The notes: a model not told the origin generated them from the sequence alone. A DNA stretch of 64,000 nt from Helicobacter marmotae (GCF_003364255.1 NZ_NXLR01000008.1:1-64000), one strand, 5' to 3'. Counted from the first letter of the stretch, positions 45,045-55,371 are shown. Numbers and translations are program-made.

Positions 45045-46361
45045 ATGAAAAAGTTAATATATGCAAATATAGCTTTTTGGGGTTTAAGTATGAGCCAAGT
45101 TGCAGCATTTGACTTTTCAGTAAGTGGCTCGGCAGAGACTTTTACGAAATGGGGGTTTAATAATGCAAGTCTCAATAAGGAAACGGGGGCAGCTCCTACC
45201 GATAGCTTTACGACTTTGTTTTCTCAAGTTAATCTTAATGCGCATTTGGGGGCTGGGTTTAAACTAGGCTTAGGAGGGGCGATCGGTGGATTAGCTTTTG
45301 ATTCTACTCATAATGTAACCGATGGCTCTTTGGGACTTAGCCCGGTTATTAACTCATATTTTGGCGTTTCTTGGGATAAGGAGAGGGTGCAAAACTACAT
45401 GGTGCAAAATGCCTTTTTAGAATACACGTTTGAAGATGTGCTTTATTTGAAGCTTGGGAGGTATCAGAGTGGAAAGGTAGGAGAGTATTTTAGCGGCTAT
45501 AATCAAGGTGCGGAGGGGTATTTGCAATTTGGTGTATTCAAACTCTGGGGGTTTTTATCAAATCGTCGTGCTTTTGCTTATGATCAATGGTTTAATGACT
45601 ATTTTCGCGTGCATGGCACGTATGATGGAGGAGCTACTCGCAATACTCATGCCTTAGGGATAGACTTAAATTTTGGTTATTTTAGTGTTTCTGGGTTTTC
45701 CTACTATGTGCCTGGTAAATTGAGTGCCCCGGGGCTAAGCCTTACTTTTGATAGTAATCCAAAGTTTGAGAATCAGGGCTTGCGTTCTATAACAAAAATT
45801 CGCACCATTTTCCCTATAGCCGCAAGTGGCTGGTGGGGAGAAGATAAAAGTGTGCGCCAAAATCAATTTAGGGGTATTGAGCACAGAAGTGCTACCTTAT
45901 ATATTGAGCAAAAATTTGAGTTAAATAACTTTCATTTCGGGGCAGGGTATTATCAAAATTTTGGTAATGCAAATGCGCTTATTGGGACTTGGGGTAGTCC
46001 GCTTAATCTTGATATATGGACTGCAAACGCCTATGATATTGGACCATCTCTTTCAGATATTGTGAGTAAAGATGCTATTACTGGGTTTCTTTTCGTGGGG
46101 GCAGATTATGGCAAGCTCACTTGGGAGATTCTTGCTAGAGGTACAAATAGCTCTAGAAGCGATGAGCTTAGCGTAGCGATTTTTAGCAACTATAAAATCC
46201 GCGATGATATAAGCATAGGGGGTAAGCTAGAATGGCTTAGTGATGCCACTAAAGCGGGCTATTATCCCTTGGCAGGGTATTATGGAGCAGCCTATAGTTT
46301 AGATAAAAAGCGCACCGATGATAGAAGTCATCTCTTCTTTTATATCCGACATACTTTCTAA
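45045..46361 (+). CDS. hofB: Outer-membrane protein, Hof family (HofB-like)
   Basis: 438 residues with a signal peptide (MKKLIYANIAFWGLSMSQVAA), then DFSVSGSAETFTKWGFNN, typical of Helicobacter Hof proteins. Repeated amphipathic strands with aromatic residues follow, and the last residue is Phe (FFYIRHTF), as in barrel proteins recognised by BamA. Position after pyrB matches H. pylori hofB (HP1083). Role presumed porin or adhesin-related; not established. AGAAAGGAAG is the ribosome site. Confidence 0.88.
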   Translation: MKKLIYANIAFWGLSMSQVAAFDFSVSGSAETFTKWGFNNASLNKETGAAPTDSFTTLFSQVNLNAHLGAGFKLGLGGAIGGLAFDSTHNVTDGSLGLSPVINSYFGVSWDKERVQNYMVQNAFLEYTFEDVLYLKLGRYQSGKVGEYFSGYNQGAEGYLQFGVFKLWGFLSNRRAFAYDQWFNDYFRVHGTYDGGATRNTHALGIDLNFGYFSVSGFSYYVPGKLSAPGLSLTFDSNPKFENQGLRSITKIRTIFPIAASGWWGEDKSVRQNQFRGIEHRSATLYIEQKFELNNFHFGAGYYQNFGNANALIGTWGSPLNLDIWTANAYDIGPSLSDIVSKDAITGFLFVGADYGKLTWEILARGTNSSRSDELSVAIFSNYKIRDDISIGGKLEWLSDATKAGYYPLAGYYGAAYSLDKKRTDDRSHLFFYIRHTF

Positions 46362-46393
46362 TATTCGCGCTCTAGTATCACATTCTCATTTTG

Positions 46394-46414
46394 CACTCCT
46401 CTAAAAGGGGAGTG
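46394..46414. terminator. Bidirectional terminator between hofB and glnA
   Basis: CACTCCTC and GGGGAGTG form an 8-bp stem (one G-T pair) around TAAAA, with ATTTTG before and TTGAG after. It lies between converging genes. Confidence 0.6.
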
Positions 46415-46447
46415 TTGAGTTAAGCCTTTAGTTTAATGCAATGCACT

Positions 46448-47887
46448 CTAGCAACTATAGGTAGTGAGAAATTCAAAAGGATGAGGTCGCCCCTCCCATG
46501 GCCAAATTTCTGTTTCAAACTTATAGGCTTTATAGGTTTGGATAAACTCTTCACTAAAGACTCCACCCTCTTTGAGATATGCTTTATCAACGAGCATTTC
46601 TTCAATGGCATGACGTAAGGTATGAGGGAGCTGTTTAATGCCCTTTTCACGGATTTCATCAAGCGTAAGCTCAAAGAGATTTATCTCCATAGGTGCCCCC
46701 GGATCAATCTTATGCTTAATGCCATCAAGTCCAGCAAGCAATAAACTTGCAAAGGCAAGATAAGGATTTGCCGAACTATCGGGGAATCTAAACTCCATAC
46801 GTTTGGCTTTTTCTCCGCTGTTATAGGGGATTCTAATACTTGCACTTCTATTTTGCGCACTATAGGTTAGAATACTTGGTGCTTCAAAGCCCGGAATTAG
46901 ACGTTTATAGGAGTTTGTGCTAGGATTGGTAAAGGCTGCGAGCGCACGCGCATGTTTAAGCACGCCGCCTAAGAAATGCAGAGCCATTTCGCTTAAACCT
47001 TGATAGGCATTGCCTGCAAAGAGATTTTTACCTCCCTTCCAAATACTAATATGCACATGCATACCGCTCCCATTATCCCCATAAAGTGGCTTTGGCATAA
47101 AAGTAGCACTCTTACCATTAAGGTGGGCTACCATTTTAACGACATATTTAAGCTTTTGCACATTATCTGCAGCTTCAAGCATATCCCCAAATTTTACACC
47201 GATTTCATTTTGTCCTTGTGCGACTTCATGGTGCAGCACAAAAGTCTCTAGCCCTACTTGATTAAGCACCTTTACCATTTCTGCGCGTAAATCAACCATA
47301 GAATCTACAGGAGGCACAGGGAAGTATCCACCCTTTGTGCCGGGGCGATGCCCCATATTCACGCCACCTTCAAATTCTCTAGCGCGATTCCATTCACCCT
47401 CTTCAGAATCTATCTCATAATATTGGCAATTCACAGAATCTTTAATCTTAATAGAATCAAAGACAAAAAATTCATTTTCTGGACCATAATATGCCACATC
47501 ACCAATGCCGCTTTCTTTAAGATATTTCATAGCGCGTTTGATAATGCTTCGTGGGCATTTCTCATAAGGCTCATTTTTATAAATATCCCAAATATCACAA
47601 AATACCACAGCTGTAGTATCTGCACTAAAGGGGTCTATGAAGTATCGCACAGGCTCAGGGATAAGCATCATATCAGATTTATCGACAGGCTGCCATGCAG
47701 GGATAGAGCTACCATCAAATGGAATCCCCTCAAAGCTTTCTTCACTAATGGCACTTCTTGAGAAACTTACATGATGCCATATACCCTTAATATCGCTAAA
47801 TCGAAAGTCGATAAATTCCACTTCATTCTCATCGCAAAATTTAAAAAACTCTGCCACAGCCTGCTTATCGATATGTATTTTACTCAT
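46448..47887 (-). CDS. glnA: Glutamine synthetase type I
   Basis: 479 residues counted from ATG 47887, with GTGGAG just upstream; the open frame to 47938 lacks a ribosome site. Catalytic segments include the beta-grasp domain ([10 protein letters not shown]), GMHVHIS and [20 protein letters not shown]. The site of adenylylation in enteric enzymes (NLYDLPPEE) reads NLFELTLDE here, so the tyrosine is absent. H. pylori GlnA was described as lacking this control too. It assimilates ammonium into glutamine. Alone on its strand, with a terminator after it. Confidence 0.96.
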   Translation of the reverse strand: MSKIHIDKQAVAEFFKFCDENEVEFIDFRFSDIKGIWHHVSFSRSAISEESFEGIPFDGSSIPAWQPVDKSDMMLIPEPVRYFIDPFSADTTAVVFCDIWDIYKNEPYEKCPRSIIKRAMKYLKESGIGDVAYYGPENEFFVFDSIKIKDSVNCQYYEIDSEEGEWNRAREFEGGVNMGHRPGTKGGYFPVPPVDSMVDLRAEMVKVLNQVGLETFVLHHEVAQGQNEIGVKFGDMLEAADNVQKLKYVVKMVAHLNGKSATFMPKPLYGDNGSGMHVHISIWKGGKNLFAGNAYQGLSEMALHFLGGVLKHARALAAFTNPSTNSYKRLIPGFEAPSILTYSAQNRSASIRIPYNSGEKAKRMEFRFPDSSANPYLAFASLLLAGLDGIKHKIDPGAPMEINLFELTLDEIREKGIKQLPHTLRHAIEEMLVDKAYLKEGGVFSEEFIQTYKAYKFETEIWPWEGRPHPFEFLTTYSC

Positions 47888-47977
47888 CTCCACGCTCCAC
47901 TTATTTATGTAAATGCTAGGATTATAACACAATGGCACTAAGCTTTATTAAATGCAAGGGCTTAGACCCCTTAATTG

Positions 47978-48970
47978 CTATATAAGCCCTATGAGTGTTT
48001 TTGTGCGCTCATAGGTAGCCTTGGCTATGGGCTTTAGTGTTTGTGCGCTTTGTGTAAGCACATCTTGGATATAGCCTTTATCGCTACTTAGTTTTGCATA
48101 AGTCTCGCGGATAGGGTGCAAAGATTCTATGATGACTTCGGCTAGAGCGTTTTTAAAATGCCCATACCCCTTGCCCTCAAAAGTTGCTTGTATATCTTGC
48201 CTGCTTTGCTGGGTGAGAATCTCATATATACAAAGAAGATTATAAATACCTGCACGACTTTGGTCAAAGACAATATCAGTTTGAGAATCTGTAACTGCTC
48301 TTTTGATTTTACGTATAATCACTTCAGGGCTATCAAGGAGAAAAATCGCATTATTTTCACTTTGGGCGGATTTGCTCATTTTCACTTGTGGGTTATCTAA
48401 CCCCATAATGCGCGCCCCCACTTTGGGAATCATCGGCTCTGGGATGGTAAAGCACTCCCCATATTGCTTATTAAACCGCAAAGCCACATCTCGCGTAAGC
48501 TCTAAATGCTGCTTTTGGTCCTCCCCTACGGGCACATAATGGGCTTGATAGAGCAAAATATCTGCTGCCATAAGCGCGGGGTAGTTAAATAAACCTACAT
48601 TAATGTTTTTTGGATTTTTGCTACTTTTGTCTTTAAATTGTGTCATGCGATTCATATCCCCCATAGGAATATGACAATCTAAAATCCAAGCTAATGCGGC
48701 ATGCTCATCGATTTGACTTTGGATAAAGAGATGTGATTTATTGGTATCAATACCACATGCTATAAGGATAGTGGCAAGCTCATAAGTCTTTTCTCTTAGC
48801 TCTTTTGGGTCTTGGGGTGTGGTAATGGCATGAGAATTAACGACACAAAAGATATTTTCATACTCATCTTGAGAATCTACCCAATGCCGCACCGCCCCTA
48901 AGTAATTGCCTAAATGAATGTTACCGCTAGGCTGAATGCCCGAGAAGATACGTTTTTTTTGTGCTTGCAT
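47978..48970 (-). CDS. trpS: Tryptophanyl-tRNA synthetase
   Basis: 330 residues, class I. The HIGH motif is HLGNYLG (residues about 19-25) and KMSKS reads VKMSKSAQS (about 195-200). [17 protein letters not shown]-like segment [15 protein letters not shown] is present. The 5' end has an A8 tract (MQAQKKRIF), a possible slippage point but in an essential gene. It starts at ATG 48970. It is divergent from the por operon across a 298-base gap. Confidence 0.96.
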   Translation of the reverse strand: MQAQKKRIFSGIQPSGNIHLGNYLGAVRHWVDSQDEYENIFCVVNSHAITTPQDPKELREKTYELATILIACGIDTNKSHLFIQSQIDEHAALAWILDCHIPMGDMNRMTQFKDKSSKNPKNINVGLFNYPALMAADILLYQAHYVPVGEDQKQHLELTRDVALRFNKQYGECFTIPEPMIPKVGARIMGLDNPQVKMSKSAQSENNAIFLLDSPEVIIRKIKRAVTDSQTDIVFDQSRAGIYNLLCIYEILTQQSRQDIQATFEGKGYGHFKNALAEVIIESLHPIRETYAKLSSDKGYIQDVLTQSAQTLKPIAKATYERTKTLIGLI

Positions 48971-49268
48971 ATTGTCCCTTTGAAGAGTTTTCTATATAAA
49001 GGTGCATTATATGATGTTTGCCTTAAGGATAAGGTTATATTAAACATAATTTGAATGCCTGATTGAATGCTTGTAAGAAGTGTGATAAGCCAGAGTAAAG
49101 GCTTTTGTGAATGTAGAGAAAGCAAATAGTAAAAAATTTTTTTACAAAATTGTGTAGATTCTACCTCTTTGGCAAAATAGAGTTATCAAAATTGTTTCAA
49201 AATGATACGAATATTAAGCAAAACTGCGTTAGAATCCCCCAAATCTATAAAGTAAGGGAGGAGATGCG

Positions 49269-49829
49269 ATGCTTGAAATACGATGGCATTCTCGTGCTGG
49301 ACAAGGTGCTGTAACAGGTGCAAAAGGTTTAGCTGATGTGATTGCAGGGACTGGCAAAGAGGTACAAGCTTTTGCCTTTTATGGTTCTGCAAAACGTGGC
49401 GCTTCAATGACTGCTTATAATCGAATAGATTCCCAACCTATTCTTAACCATGAGAAATTTATGAATCCTGATTATATTTTAGTGATTGACCCGGGGCTTG
49501 TGTTTATTACTAATATTTGCCTTTATGACAAGCCAGAGACGAAATATATTATTACCACGCGCTTAAGTAAAGAAGAGCTTATAGACAAAAAGCCTGAATT
49601 AGCCACTAAAGAAATTTACACACTTGATTGTATTCAGATTTCTATTGACGCATTAGGCAAGTCTATTCCCAATGCGCCTATGCTTGGGGCATTAATGAGA
49701 GTATCTGGCATGCTTAAGCTTGATTTCTTTTTAGAGGCTTTTTCAAAAGTATTGGGTAAAAAGCTCCCCCCACAAGTGATTGAAGCAAATAAAGTAGCCA
49801 TTACTCGAGCGTATGAAGAAGTCAAATAG
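49269..49829 (+). CDS. porC: Pyruvate:ferredoxin/flavodoxin oxidoreductase, gamma subunit
   Basis: 186 residues. The N-terminal WHSRAGQGAVTGAKGLADVI is the signature of the POR gamma domain that forms the interface and entry channel. First gene of porCDAB, in the same order as H. pylori HP1108-HP1111. The complex oxidises pyruvate to acetyl-CoA and passes electrons to flavodoxin. It is oxygen-sensitive and essential in H. pylori, which has no pyruvate dehydrogenase. GGGAGGAG precedes the ATG. Confidence 0.94.
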   Translation: MLEIRWHSRAGQGAVTGAKGLADVIAGTGKEVQAFAFYGSAKRGASMTAYNRIDSQPILNHEKFMNPDYILVIDPGLVFITNICLYDKPETKYIITTRLSKEELIDKKPELATKEIYTLDCIQISIDALGKSIPNAPMLGALMRVSGMLKLDFFLEAFSKVLGKKLPPQVIEANKVAITRAYEEVK

Positions 49830-49849
49830 CACAAAATAAAGGAGAAAAG

Positions 49850-50260
49850 ATGGATAAATTAAAAGATTGGGACGAATTTGAAATAGGCTCTGTGCTTTTT
49901 CCTTTTAAAAAGGGTGTAGATGGGGCTATGGAGCTTTATAAGAGTGAGAGGACATATAGTGGTGATAGCTCTTTTAGCGATAGCGTGGCGCATTGGCGTG
50001 TGGAAAAGCCCGTGCATAATAGCAATATCTGCATTAATTGCTTTAATTGCTGGGTTTTCTGCCCTGATGCGGCTATCCTTACAAGCGATGATAAGCTTGC
50101 GGGTGTGGATTATGTGCATTGCAAGGGTTGTGGGGTATGTGTAGATGTATGTCCCACTAATCCTAAGTCGTTACTTATGTTTAGCGACCATAAAGATAAT
50201 GATGAAGCAATCAAAGAATGGCCTGCCAAAGAGCCCAAAAAATCGCAGAATAACCTATAG
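49850..50260 (+). CDS. porD: Pyruvate oxidoreductase, delta (ferredoxin) subunit
   Basis: 136 residues with a 2[4Fe-4S] ferredoxin domain: cluster ligands in CINCFNCWVFCPDAA (about 61-75) and CKGCGVCVDVCPTNP (about 90-105). Eight cysteines are in the expected spacing. It carries electrons from the PorB clusters to flavodoxin. It follows porC by 20 bases and precedes porA by nine, each with its own good ribosome site. Confidence 0.94.
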   Translation: MDKLKDWDEFEIGSVLFPFKKGVDGAMELYKSERTYSGDSSFSDSVAHWRVEKPVHNSNICINCFNCWVFCPDAAILTSDDKLAGVDYVHCKGCGVCVDVCPTNPKSLLMFSDHKDNDEAIKEWPAKEPKKSQNNL

Positions 50261-50269
50261 GAGGAGAGT

Positions 50270-51490
50270 ATGGCTAAGGTAATGGAATTACGAGATGTTG
50301 AAGTATGGGATGGCAATACCGCAGCTTCGCAGGCACTTCGTCAAGCTCAAATAGATGTAGTGGCTGCCTATCCTATCACTCCCTCTACACCTATTGTGCA
50401 AAATTATGGGAGCTATGTGAGTAATGGCTATATTGATGGTGAGTTTGTAATGGTTGAATCTGAGCATGCAGCTATGAGTGCGTGTGTAGGGGCAGCAGCA
50501 GCGGGAGGACGGGTAGCAACTGCTACAAGTTCTCAAGGCTTTGCATTAATGGTGGAAGTGCTTTACCAAGCTTCTGGTATGCGTTTGCCTATTGTCTTAA
50601 ATCTCGTTAATCGCGCACTTGCTGCACCTTTGAATGTAAATGGCGACCACTCTGATATGTATCTTAGTCGCGATACAGGCTGGGTGAATCTTTGCACTTA
50701 TAATCCACAAGAGGCGTATGACTTTAATCTTATGGCGTTTAAAATTGCTGAAGATATGCGTGTAAGAGTGCCTGTGATTGTTAATCAAGATGGCTTTATC
50801 TGCTCTCACACAGCCCAATCTGTGCGCCCTTTTACCGATGAGGTCGCATATAAGTTCATTGGCGATTATATCCCGCATAATCCTATGCTGAATTTTTCTA
50901 ACCCTGTAACCTATGGCGCACAAACAGAGGAAGACTGGCATTTTGAGCATAAGGCGCAATTGCATAAGGGGATTATGGATTCTGCAGTGGTGATAGAAGA
51001 AGTGTTTGAATTGTTTGCCAAATTGTCTGGTCGTAAGTATAAGCTTGTAGAAACTTATGATTTAGAAGATGCTAATGTAGCTATTGTAGCCCTTGGCACA
51101 AGTGTAGAATCTGCCCGCGTAGCGGCTAAAAAAGTGCGTAAAGAGCAGGGTATTAAGGCGGGGGTAATCTCCATACGTTCCTTGCGCCCTTTCCCCATTA
51201 AAGAGGTAGGTGAAGCCCTCAAAGGCTTGCAGGCTATCGCTTGCATTGATAGAAGTCTTCCTGCTGGGGCTATGGGTATGCTTTTTAATGAGTTTGCCGC
51301 TGCCGCCCTTGTCGCAAATGCCCATCCTATTATGTCAAACTACATTTATGGGCTTGGCGGACGGGATTTAACGCAAGCTCATTTAGAAGGCATTTTTATT
51401 GAACTTAATGCAAACGCGAAAGCAGGTAAGCTTACCCATCCACTTCAGCAAATGTTAGGACTTCGCGGACCTAAGATGAGCTTTTTTTAA
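50270..51490 (+). CDS. porA: Pyruvate oxidoreductase, alpha subunit
   Basis: 406 residues of the POR alpha family: the pyrimidine-binding TPP domain (AYPITPSTPIVQNYG, then VESEHAAMSACVGAAAAGGRVATATSSQG) and the transketolase-C-like part. It forms the active site together with PorB. AGGAGGAG precedes the ATG. Confidence 0.95.
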   Translation: MAKVMELRDVEVWDGNTAASQALRQAQIDVVAAYPITPSTPIVQNYGSYVSNGYIDGEFVMVESEHAAMSACVGAAAAGGRVATATSSQGFALMVEVLYQASGMRLPIVLNLVNRALAAPLNVNGDHSDMYLSRDTGWVNLCTYNPQEAYDFNLMAFKIAEDMRVRVPVIVNQDGFICSHTAQSVRPFTDEVAYKFIGDYIPHNPMLNFSNPVTYGAQTEEDWHFEHKAQLHKGIMDSAVVIEEVFELFAKLSGRKYKLVETYDLEDANVAIVALGTSVESARVAAKKVRKEQGIKAGVISIRSLRPFPIKEVGEALKGLQAIACIDRSLPAGAMGMLFNEFAAAALVANAHPIMSNYIYGLGGRDLTQAHLEGIFIELNANAKAGKLTHPLQQMLGLRGPKMSFF

Positions 51491-51499
51491 GGAGAACAC

Positions 51500-52447
51500 A
51501 TGGTAAAGGAAGTTAAGAATCTTAAAGAATTTCAAAAATCATCAAAAAAATTTGAAGGTGCGCATTTGCTTTGCCCCGGGTGCGCTCATGGTATGATTGT
51601 ACGTGAAGTGCTTAATGCTGTTGATGGACCCATTGTTTTGGGGAATTCCACCGGCTGCCTTGAAGTCTCAAGTGCGGTATATCCTCATACAAGTTGGGAC
51701 GTGCCTTGGATTCACATTGGGTTTGAAAATGGCTCTACGGCTGTAGCTGGTGCAGAAGCTATGTATAAAGCCCTCTCACGTAAGGGCAGATATAAAGGCG
51801 AACGTCCTAAGTTTGTGGCATTTGGTGGCGATGGCGCGACTTATGATATTGGCTTTCAGTGGATTAGTGGGTGCTTTGAGAGAGGGCATGATATTACTTA
51901 TATTTGCCTTGATAATGAAGTATATGCTAATACCGGTGGGCAGAGAAGTAGCTCCACGCCCTTTGGCTCTAGCACTTCAACGACTCCTGCTGGAAGTGCT
52001 AGCTATGGCAAAAAGGAGCGTAAGAAAGATTTAATTTTCATTATGGCAGCCCACCATTCTCCTTATGTCGCTCAAGTTGCCCCTAATAAATGGAAAGATA
52101 TGAATAAAAAGATTAAGCGAGCCATTGATACAGAGGGTCCTACGTTTATTAATGCGATGAGTGCCTGCACGACAGAGTGGAGGTTTGAATCTTATAAAAC
52201 TATTGAGGTTAGTGATTTGGCAGTTGATTCGCTTGTGTTTCCATTGTTTGAGATTATTAATGGCGTGGAGTTGCATATTACTTATCGTCCGCGCAATGTC
52301 GTGCCTGTGCGGGACTATTTGGGCGCACAAGGTCGCTTTAAGCATCTCTTCAAGCCTGAAAATGAACATATTATCGCGCAGTTTCAAAAAGATGTAGAAG
52401 CTCGCTGGGAATATCTCCAACGTATGGAAGAACTGAATTCAAAATAA
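51500..52447 (+). CDS. porB: Pyruvate oxidoreductase, beta subunit (TPP-binding)
   Basis: 315 residues. The TPP diphosphate/Mg2+ motif GDGATYDIGFQWISGCFERGHDITYICLDNEVYANTGGQRSS-type region is clear: GDGA near residue 113 and NEVYANTGGQ near 142. CPGCAHG near the N-terminus supplies cysteines of its own [4Fe-4S] cluster. It completes porCDAB. A stem-loop terminator follows 15 bases later. Confidence 0.95.
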   Translation: MVKEVKNLKEFQKSSKKFEGAHLLCPGCAHGMIVREVLNAVDGPIVLGNSTGCLEVSSAVYPHTSWDVPWIHIGFENGSTAVAGAEAMYKALSRKGRYKGERPKFVAFGGDGATYDIGFQWISGCFERGHDITYICLDNEVYANTGGQRSSSTPFGSSTSTTPAGSASYGKKERKKDLIFIMAAHHSPYVAQVAPNKWKDMNKKIKRAIDTEGPTFINAMSACTTEWRFESYKTIEVSDLAVDSLVFPLFEIINGVELHITYRPRNVVPVRDYLGAQGRFKHLFKPENEHIIAQFQKDVEARWEYLQRMEELNSK

Positions 52448-52462
52448 CTCCCCCTTTTTTCA

Positions 52463-52491
52463 CACTCCCTTAGAAATAGCTTAAGGGAGTG
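52463..52491 (+). terminator. Terminator after porCDAB
   Basis: CACTCCCTTA and TAAGGGAGTG make a perfect 10-bp stem with a 9-base loop. There is no strong T-run after it, so it may act as a partial terminator or 3' stabiliser. Confidence 0.6.
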
Positions 52492-52518
52492 ATTAATCAA
52501 AATGTGTGCAATTTTAGA

Positions 52519-52524
52519 TACAAT
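52519..52524 (+). promoter_or_regulatory. Putative -10 box of rpoD
   Basis: TACAAT, preceded by ATTTTAGA, 34 bases before the chosen rpoD ATG at 52558. Confidence 0.45.
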
Positions 52525-52557
52525 CCCGCACTATCAATTCACTGCCAAGGATACATT

Positions 52558-54429
52558 ATGCAAGAGAAATCCGACAAAGTTAATAAAAAGTCAAAAGAAG
52601 TGAATGTTGAATTAGAAAATCTTTTTAAAGAAGAAGATAGCGATTATATTACATACGAAAAGATCGCCCAAACTATCCTTAAAGCCCCCACACATGCACA
52701 AGTAAAAAAAGTCAGAGAATTAAGTAAAAAGTACAAAAAGCAGCTTTTAAGCTCTTCGGAGGTGGCAAAGATTCTAAATACTCAAGATAAAATCAAGCGA
52801 CAAGCCGATAGAAAAAAAATGCTTGATGAAGAGCTTGAAGATGAATTTGACTTTATGAAAGATAAGGAATTGCTTGAGTGGAGCAGAAGTGATAGCCCTG
52901 TGCGTATGTATTTGCGCGAAATGGGGCAGATACCGCTTCTCACAAAAGAAGAGGAGATAAGCTTAAGTAAGCAAATTGAGCTTGGTGAAAATACCATTCT
53001 TGATGCGATTTGCTCTGTGCCTTATTTGATAGATTTTATTTATGATTATAAAGATGCGCTGATTAATCGCGAAAGGCGTGTAAAAGAGCTTTTTAAGAGC
53101 TTTGATGATGAAGAAGAGGAGAGTAATGATGAGGAAGAGGATTTTGATATAAATGAAGAGGAGGAGTCTGCACGCAAGGCAAATTCTAAAAAAGACCAAA
53201 AACGTATAGAGAAGGTTATGGAGAGTTTTAAGGCACTTGATAAGGCAAAAAGAGAGTGGCTTAAAGTGCTAGAAAACCCATCCAGCGATAGTGAAGATGA
53301 GCTAAGTTATATTTTACTTCTTTCTCATAAAAAGCATATCCTTAAGACAAAACTTTTAGATTTAGGACCTACGAGCAAGCTTATAAGTGAGCTTGTTAAA
53401 GCTATGGAAAATACGCTTAAAAGTGGCGATGGCTTTGAGCGTGAGCTTAAAAGGCTTGAGTATAAACTCCCTTTATTTAATGATAGCTTGGTGCAAAATC
53501 ATCAGAAGATTCTCTCCAATATCACTAATATGACTCGCGATGAAATCGCTGCAATGGTGCCAGAAACCACTATGGTAAGCGTGTATGTAGAGCTTAAGAA
53601 GTTATTTCAAACCAAAGAGGCAAGCGAGGGAGGCTTTGATTTAGACCCCGAAAAGCTTAAAGAAATCTTAGAGCAAGTCAAACGTGGGAAATCCATTTCA
53701 GATAAGGCAAAGGCAAAAATGGCGAAGTCCAATCTCCGCCTTGTGGTGAGTATAGCTAAACGTTACACAAATCGTGGGTTGCCATTCCTTGATTTGATAC
53801 AAGAGGGCAATATTGGGCTTATGAAAGCTGTGGATAAATTTGAGTACAAAAAGGGCTTTAAGTTCTCTACTTATGCGACTTGGTGGATTCGGCAGGCGAT
53901 TTCTCGCGCTATCGCAGACCAAGCCCGCACGATTCGTATCCCTATCCATATGATAGAAACGATTAATAGAATCCACAAAATTATGCGCAAACATGTACAA
54001 GAAACAGGCAGAGAGGCGGATATGGAGTTTATCGCTAAGGAAGTGGGACTGCCCCTTGATAAGGTGAAAAATGTTATTAAAATCACAAAAGAGCCCGTGA
54101 GCCTTGATGCGCCTATAGGAAGTGATGATGATGGGAAATTTGGGGATTTTGTAGAGGATAAAAATTCAGTTGGTCCTATGGATTATATTTTAAAAGAAGA
54201 TTTGAAAGTGCAAATTGATGAGGTACTAGAGCAGCTTAATGATCGAGAAAAGGCGGTGATACGTATGCGCTTTGGGCTTTTAGATGATGAGAGCGATAGG
54301 ACATTAGAGGAAATTGGCAAAGAGCTTAATGTAACGCGCGAGAGAGTGCGACAGATAGAATCAAGTGCTATCAAAAAACTCAAACACCCAAAAGTAGGAC
54401 GCAAGCTGAAAAACTACATTGAAGAGTAG
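52558..54429 (+). CDS. rpoD: Housekeeping sigma factor (sigma-80/RpoD)
   Basis: 623 residues from ATG 52558, with AAGGA six bases upstream; the longer GTG frame at 52489 begins within the terminator and is rejected. Region 1.2 is DSPVRMYLREMGQIPLL. An acidic insert (about 180-200) is rich in Glu and Asp. Regions 2.1-2.4 run from SNLRLVVSIAKRYTNRG to YATWWIRQAISRAI, and region 4.2 is LEEIGKELNVTRERVRQIE. Epsilonproteobacterial RpoD uses A+T-rich upstream waves rather than a firm -35 box, which fits the promoters suggested in this window. Confidence 0.96.
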   Translation: MQEKSDKVNKKSKEVNVELENLFKEEDSDYITYEKIAQTILKAPTHAQVKKVRELSKKYKKQLLSSSEVAKILNTQDKIKRQADRKKMLDEELEDEFDFMKDKELLEWSRSDSPVRMYLREMGQIPLLTKEEEISLSKQIELGENTILDAICSVPYLIDFIYDYKDALINRERRVKELFKSFDDEEEESNDEEEDFDINEEEESARKANSKKDQKRIEKVMESFKALDKAKREWLKVLENPSSDSEDELSYILLLSHKKHILKTKLLDLGPTSKLISELVKAMENTLKSGDGFERELKRLEYKLPLFNDSLVQNHQKILSNITNMTRDEIAAMVPETTMVSVYVELKKLFQTKEASEGGFDLDPEKLKEILEQVKRGKSISDKAKAKMAKSNLRLVVSIAKRYTNRGLPFLDLIQEGNIGLMKAVDKFEYKKGFKFSTYATWWIRQAISRAIADQARTIRIPIHMIETINRIHKIMRKHVQETGREADMEFIAKEVGLPLDKVKNVIKITKEPVSLDAPIGSDDDGKFGDFVEDKNSVGPMDYILKEDLKVQIDEVLEQLNDREKAVIRMRFGLLDDESDRTLEEIGKELNVTRERVRQIESSAIKKLKHPKVGRKLKNYIEE

Positions 54430-54645
54430 ATGAGCCACTTGTTTTAGAAATCGCATATTCTAGTGACTTGTACTGATAAGATGTGCAAAAACGTAAGATG
54501 TGTAAGAGCGTTGCTAGTTTTAGAGATTCTTAAGAGAGAGTTTAACTTAGCGGAGTGGGCTTGTAGAGAAGCTTTATTGAAGTTTTATAGCTTTGCATAC
54601 AAGCATATTATTGTGTAATCTAGCCTAAGGATAGAATCTTAAATT

Positions 54646-55325
54646 TTATTTCCAGCCAAAGAGATATTTATAAGCTAATCCAAGAATGTAGGTTCTATCT
54701 TGTATTTTTAGAGTGCCTGTGGTGCCTGTTAGGTAGTTGTAGGCACTTTGAGAGTCAATAATAGTGGTTGGCAAGATGGGCATTTTTGCAAAAAGCTCTA
54801 AGCTGTGCTTATCATTAAACACTTTCCTTACCCCTAGGTTTATCCATGGATTCCAATCACCAGATGTGCTTTAAATCCTCTCTCTGCAAGTTTCCACATA
54901 AGCTCACCACTAAAGAAATTAAATCCAAGACCTAAGCCAGCAAATATATCAATTTGACTTGCGATGTTATATAGCAAATCGATATTTATTCCAAGAGTGA
55001 TTGTATTTAATTCACCATCAGAGTACTCAACTGAAGTGCCACCGATACTCGTATCGGTACGTACAAGAACCTTATTACTTACTTGAAACTCTTCTCCAAA
55101 GTAAATGCCCCAGAAGCTTGCAGCCTTTGTGCTTTCTCCATAGTGATACCAAGTGTTTGTTGAATCAATACGGCTTACTCCATAGCCCACACCTACACCT
55201 ATAAAATAACGTTTCCTATCTATATTCTGCTCTTTTTTAACCTCTTCTTTAATATCTTGTGTTTCTATAGAATCTGCTGCATATATGCACGCAAAACACA
55301 AAATACCTAAACACCATTTTTTCAT
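54646..55325 (-). pseudogene. Small outer-membrane barrel gene broken by a frameshift
   Basis: From ATG 55325 the frame gives a signal peptide (MKKWCLGILCFACIYAA) and barrel strands such as YFIGVGVGYGVSR and IFAGLGLGFNFFSGE. It stops at 54840, after 161 residues. In another frame the missing end continues from about residue 150: SGDWNPWINLGVRKVF, then AKMPILPTT, and finally RTYILGLAYKYLFGWK with a stop at 54646. This C-terminus is related to that of the barrel gene at 62295. The break falls near GGATTTAAAGCACATCTG, where one missing base would account for it. No slippery run is there, so decay or a sequencing error is likelier than programmed shifting. Confidence 0.8.
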
Positions 55326-55362
55326 ATTAGCCCCTTAGAGATTGAATTTAGTTCGTATTGTG

Positions 55363-55371
55363 CCCCCCCCC
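55363..55371 (-). promoter_or_regulatory. G9 homopolymer upstream of the barrel pseudogene
   Basis: Nine consecutive C on the plus strand (G on the coding strand), 38-46 bases before the ATG at 55325. CACAATAC just downstream could serve as the -10 region, which would place the tract in the promoter spacer. Length change by slippage could switch transcription. Confidence 0.45.

Noticed and set aside
48953-48970. A8 tract at the start of trpS as a phase-variation switch
   Set aside because: trpS is essential, the tract is short, and the frame is intact. Slippage would be lethal.
54840-55325. Programmed frameshift in the barrel gene
   Set aside because: No slippery heptamer or downstream structure is evident at the junction. 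A single missing base is simpler.
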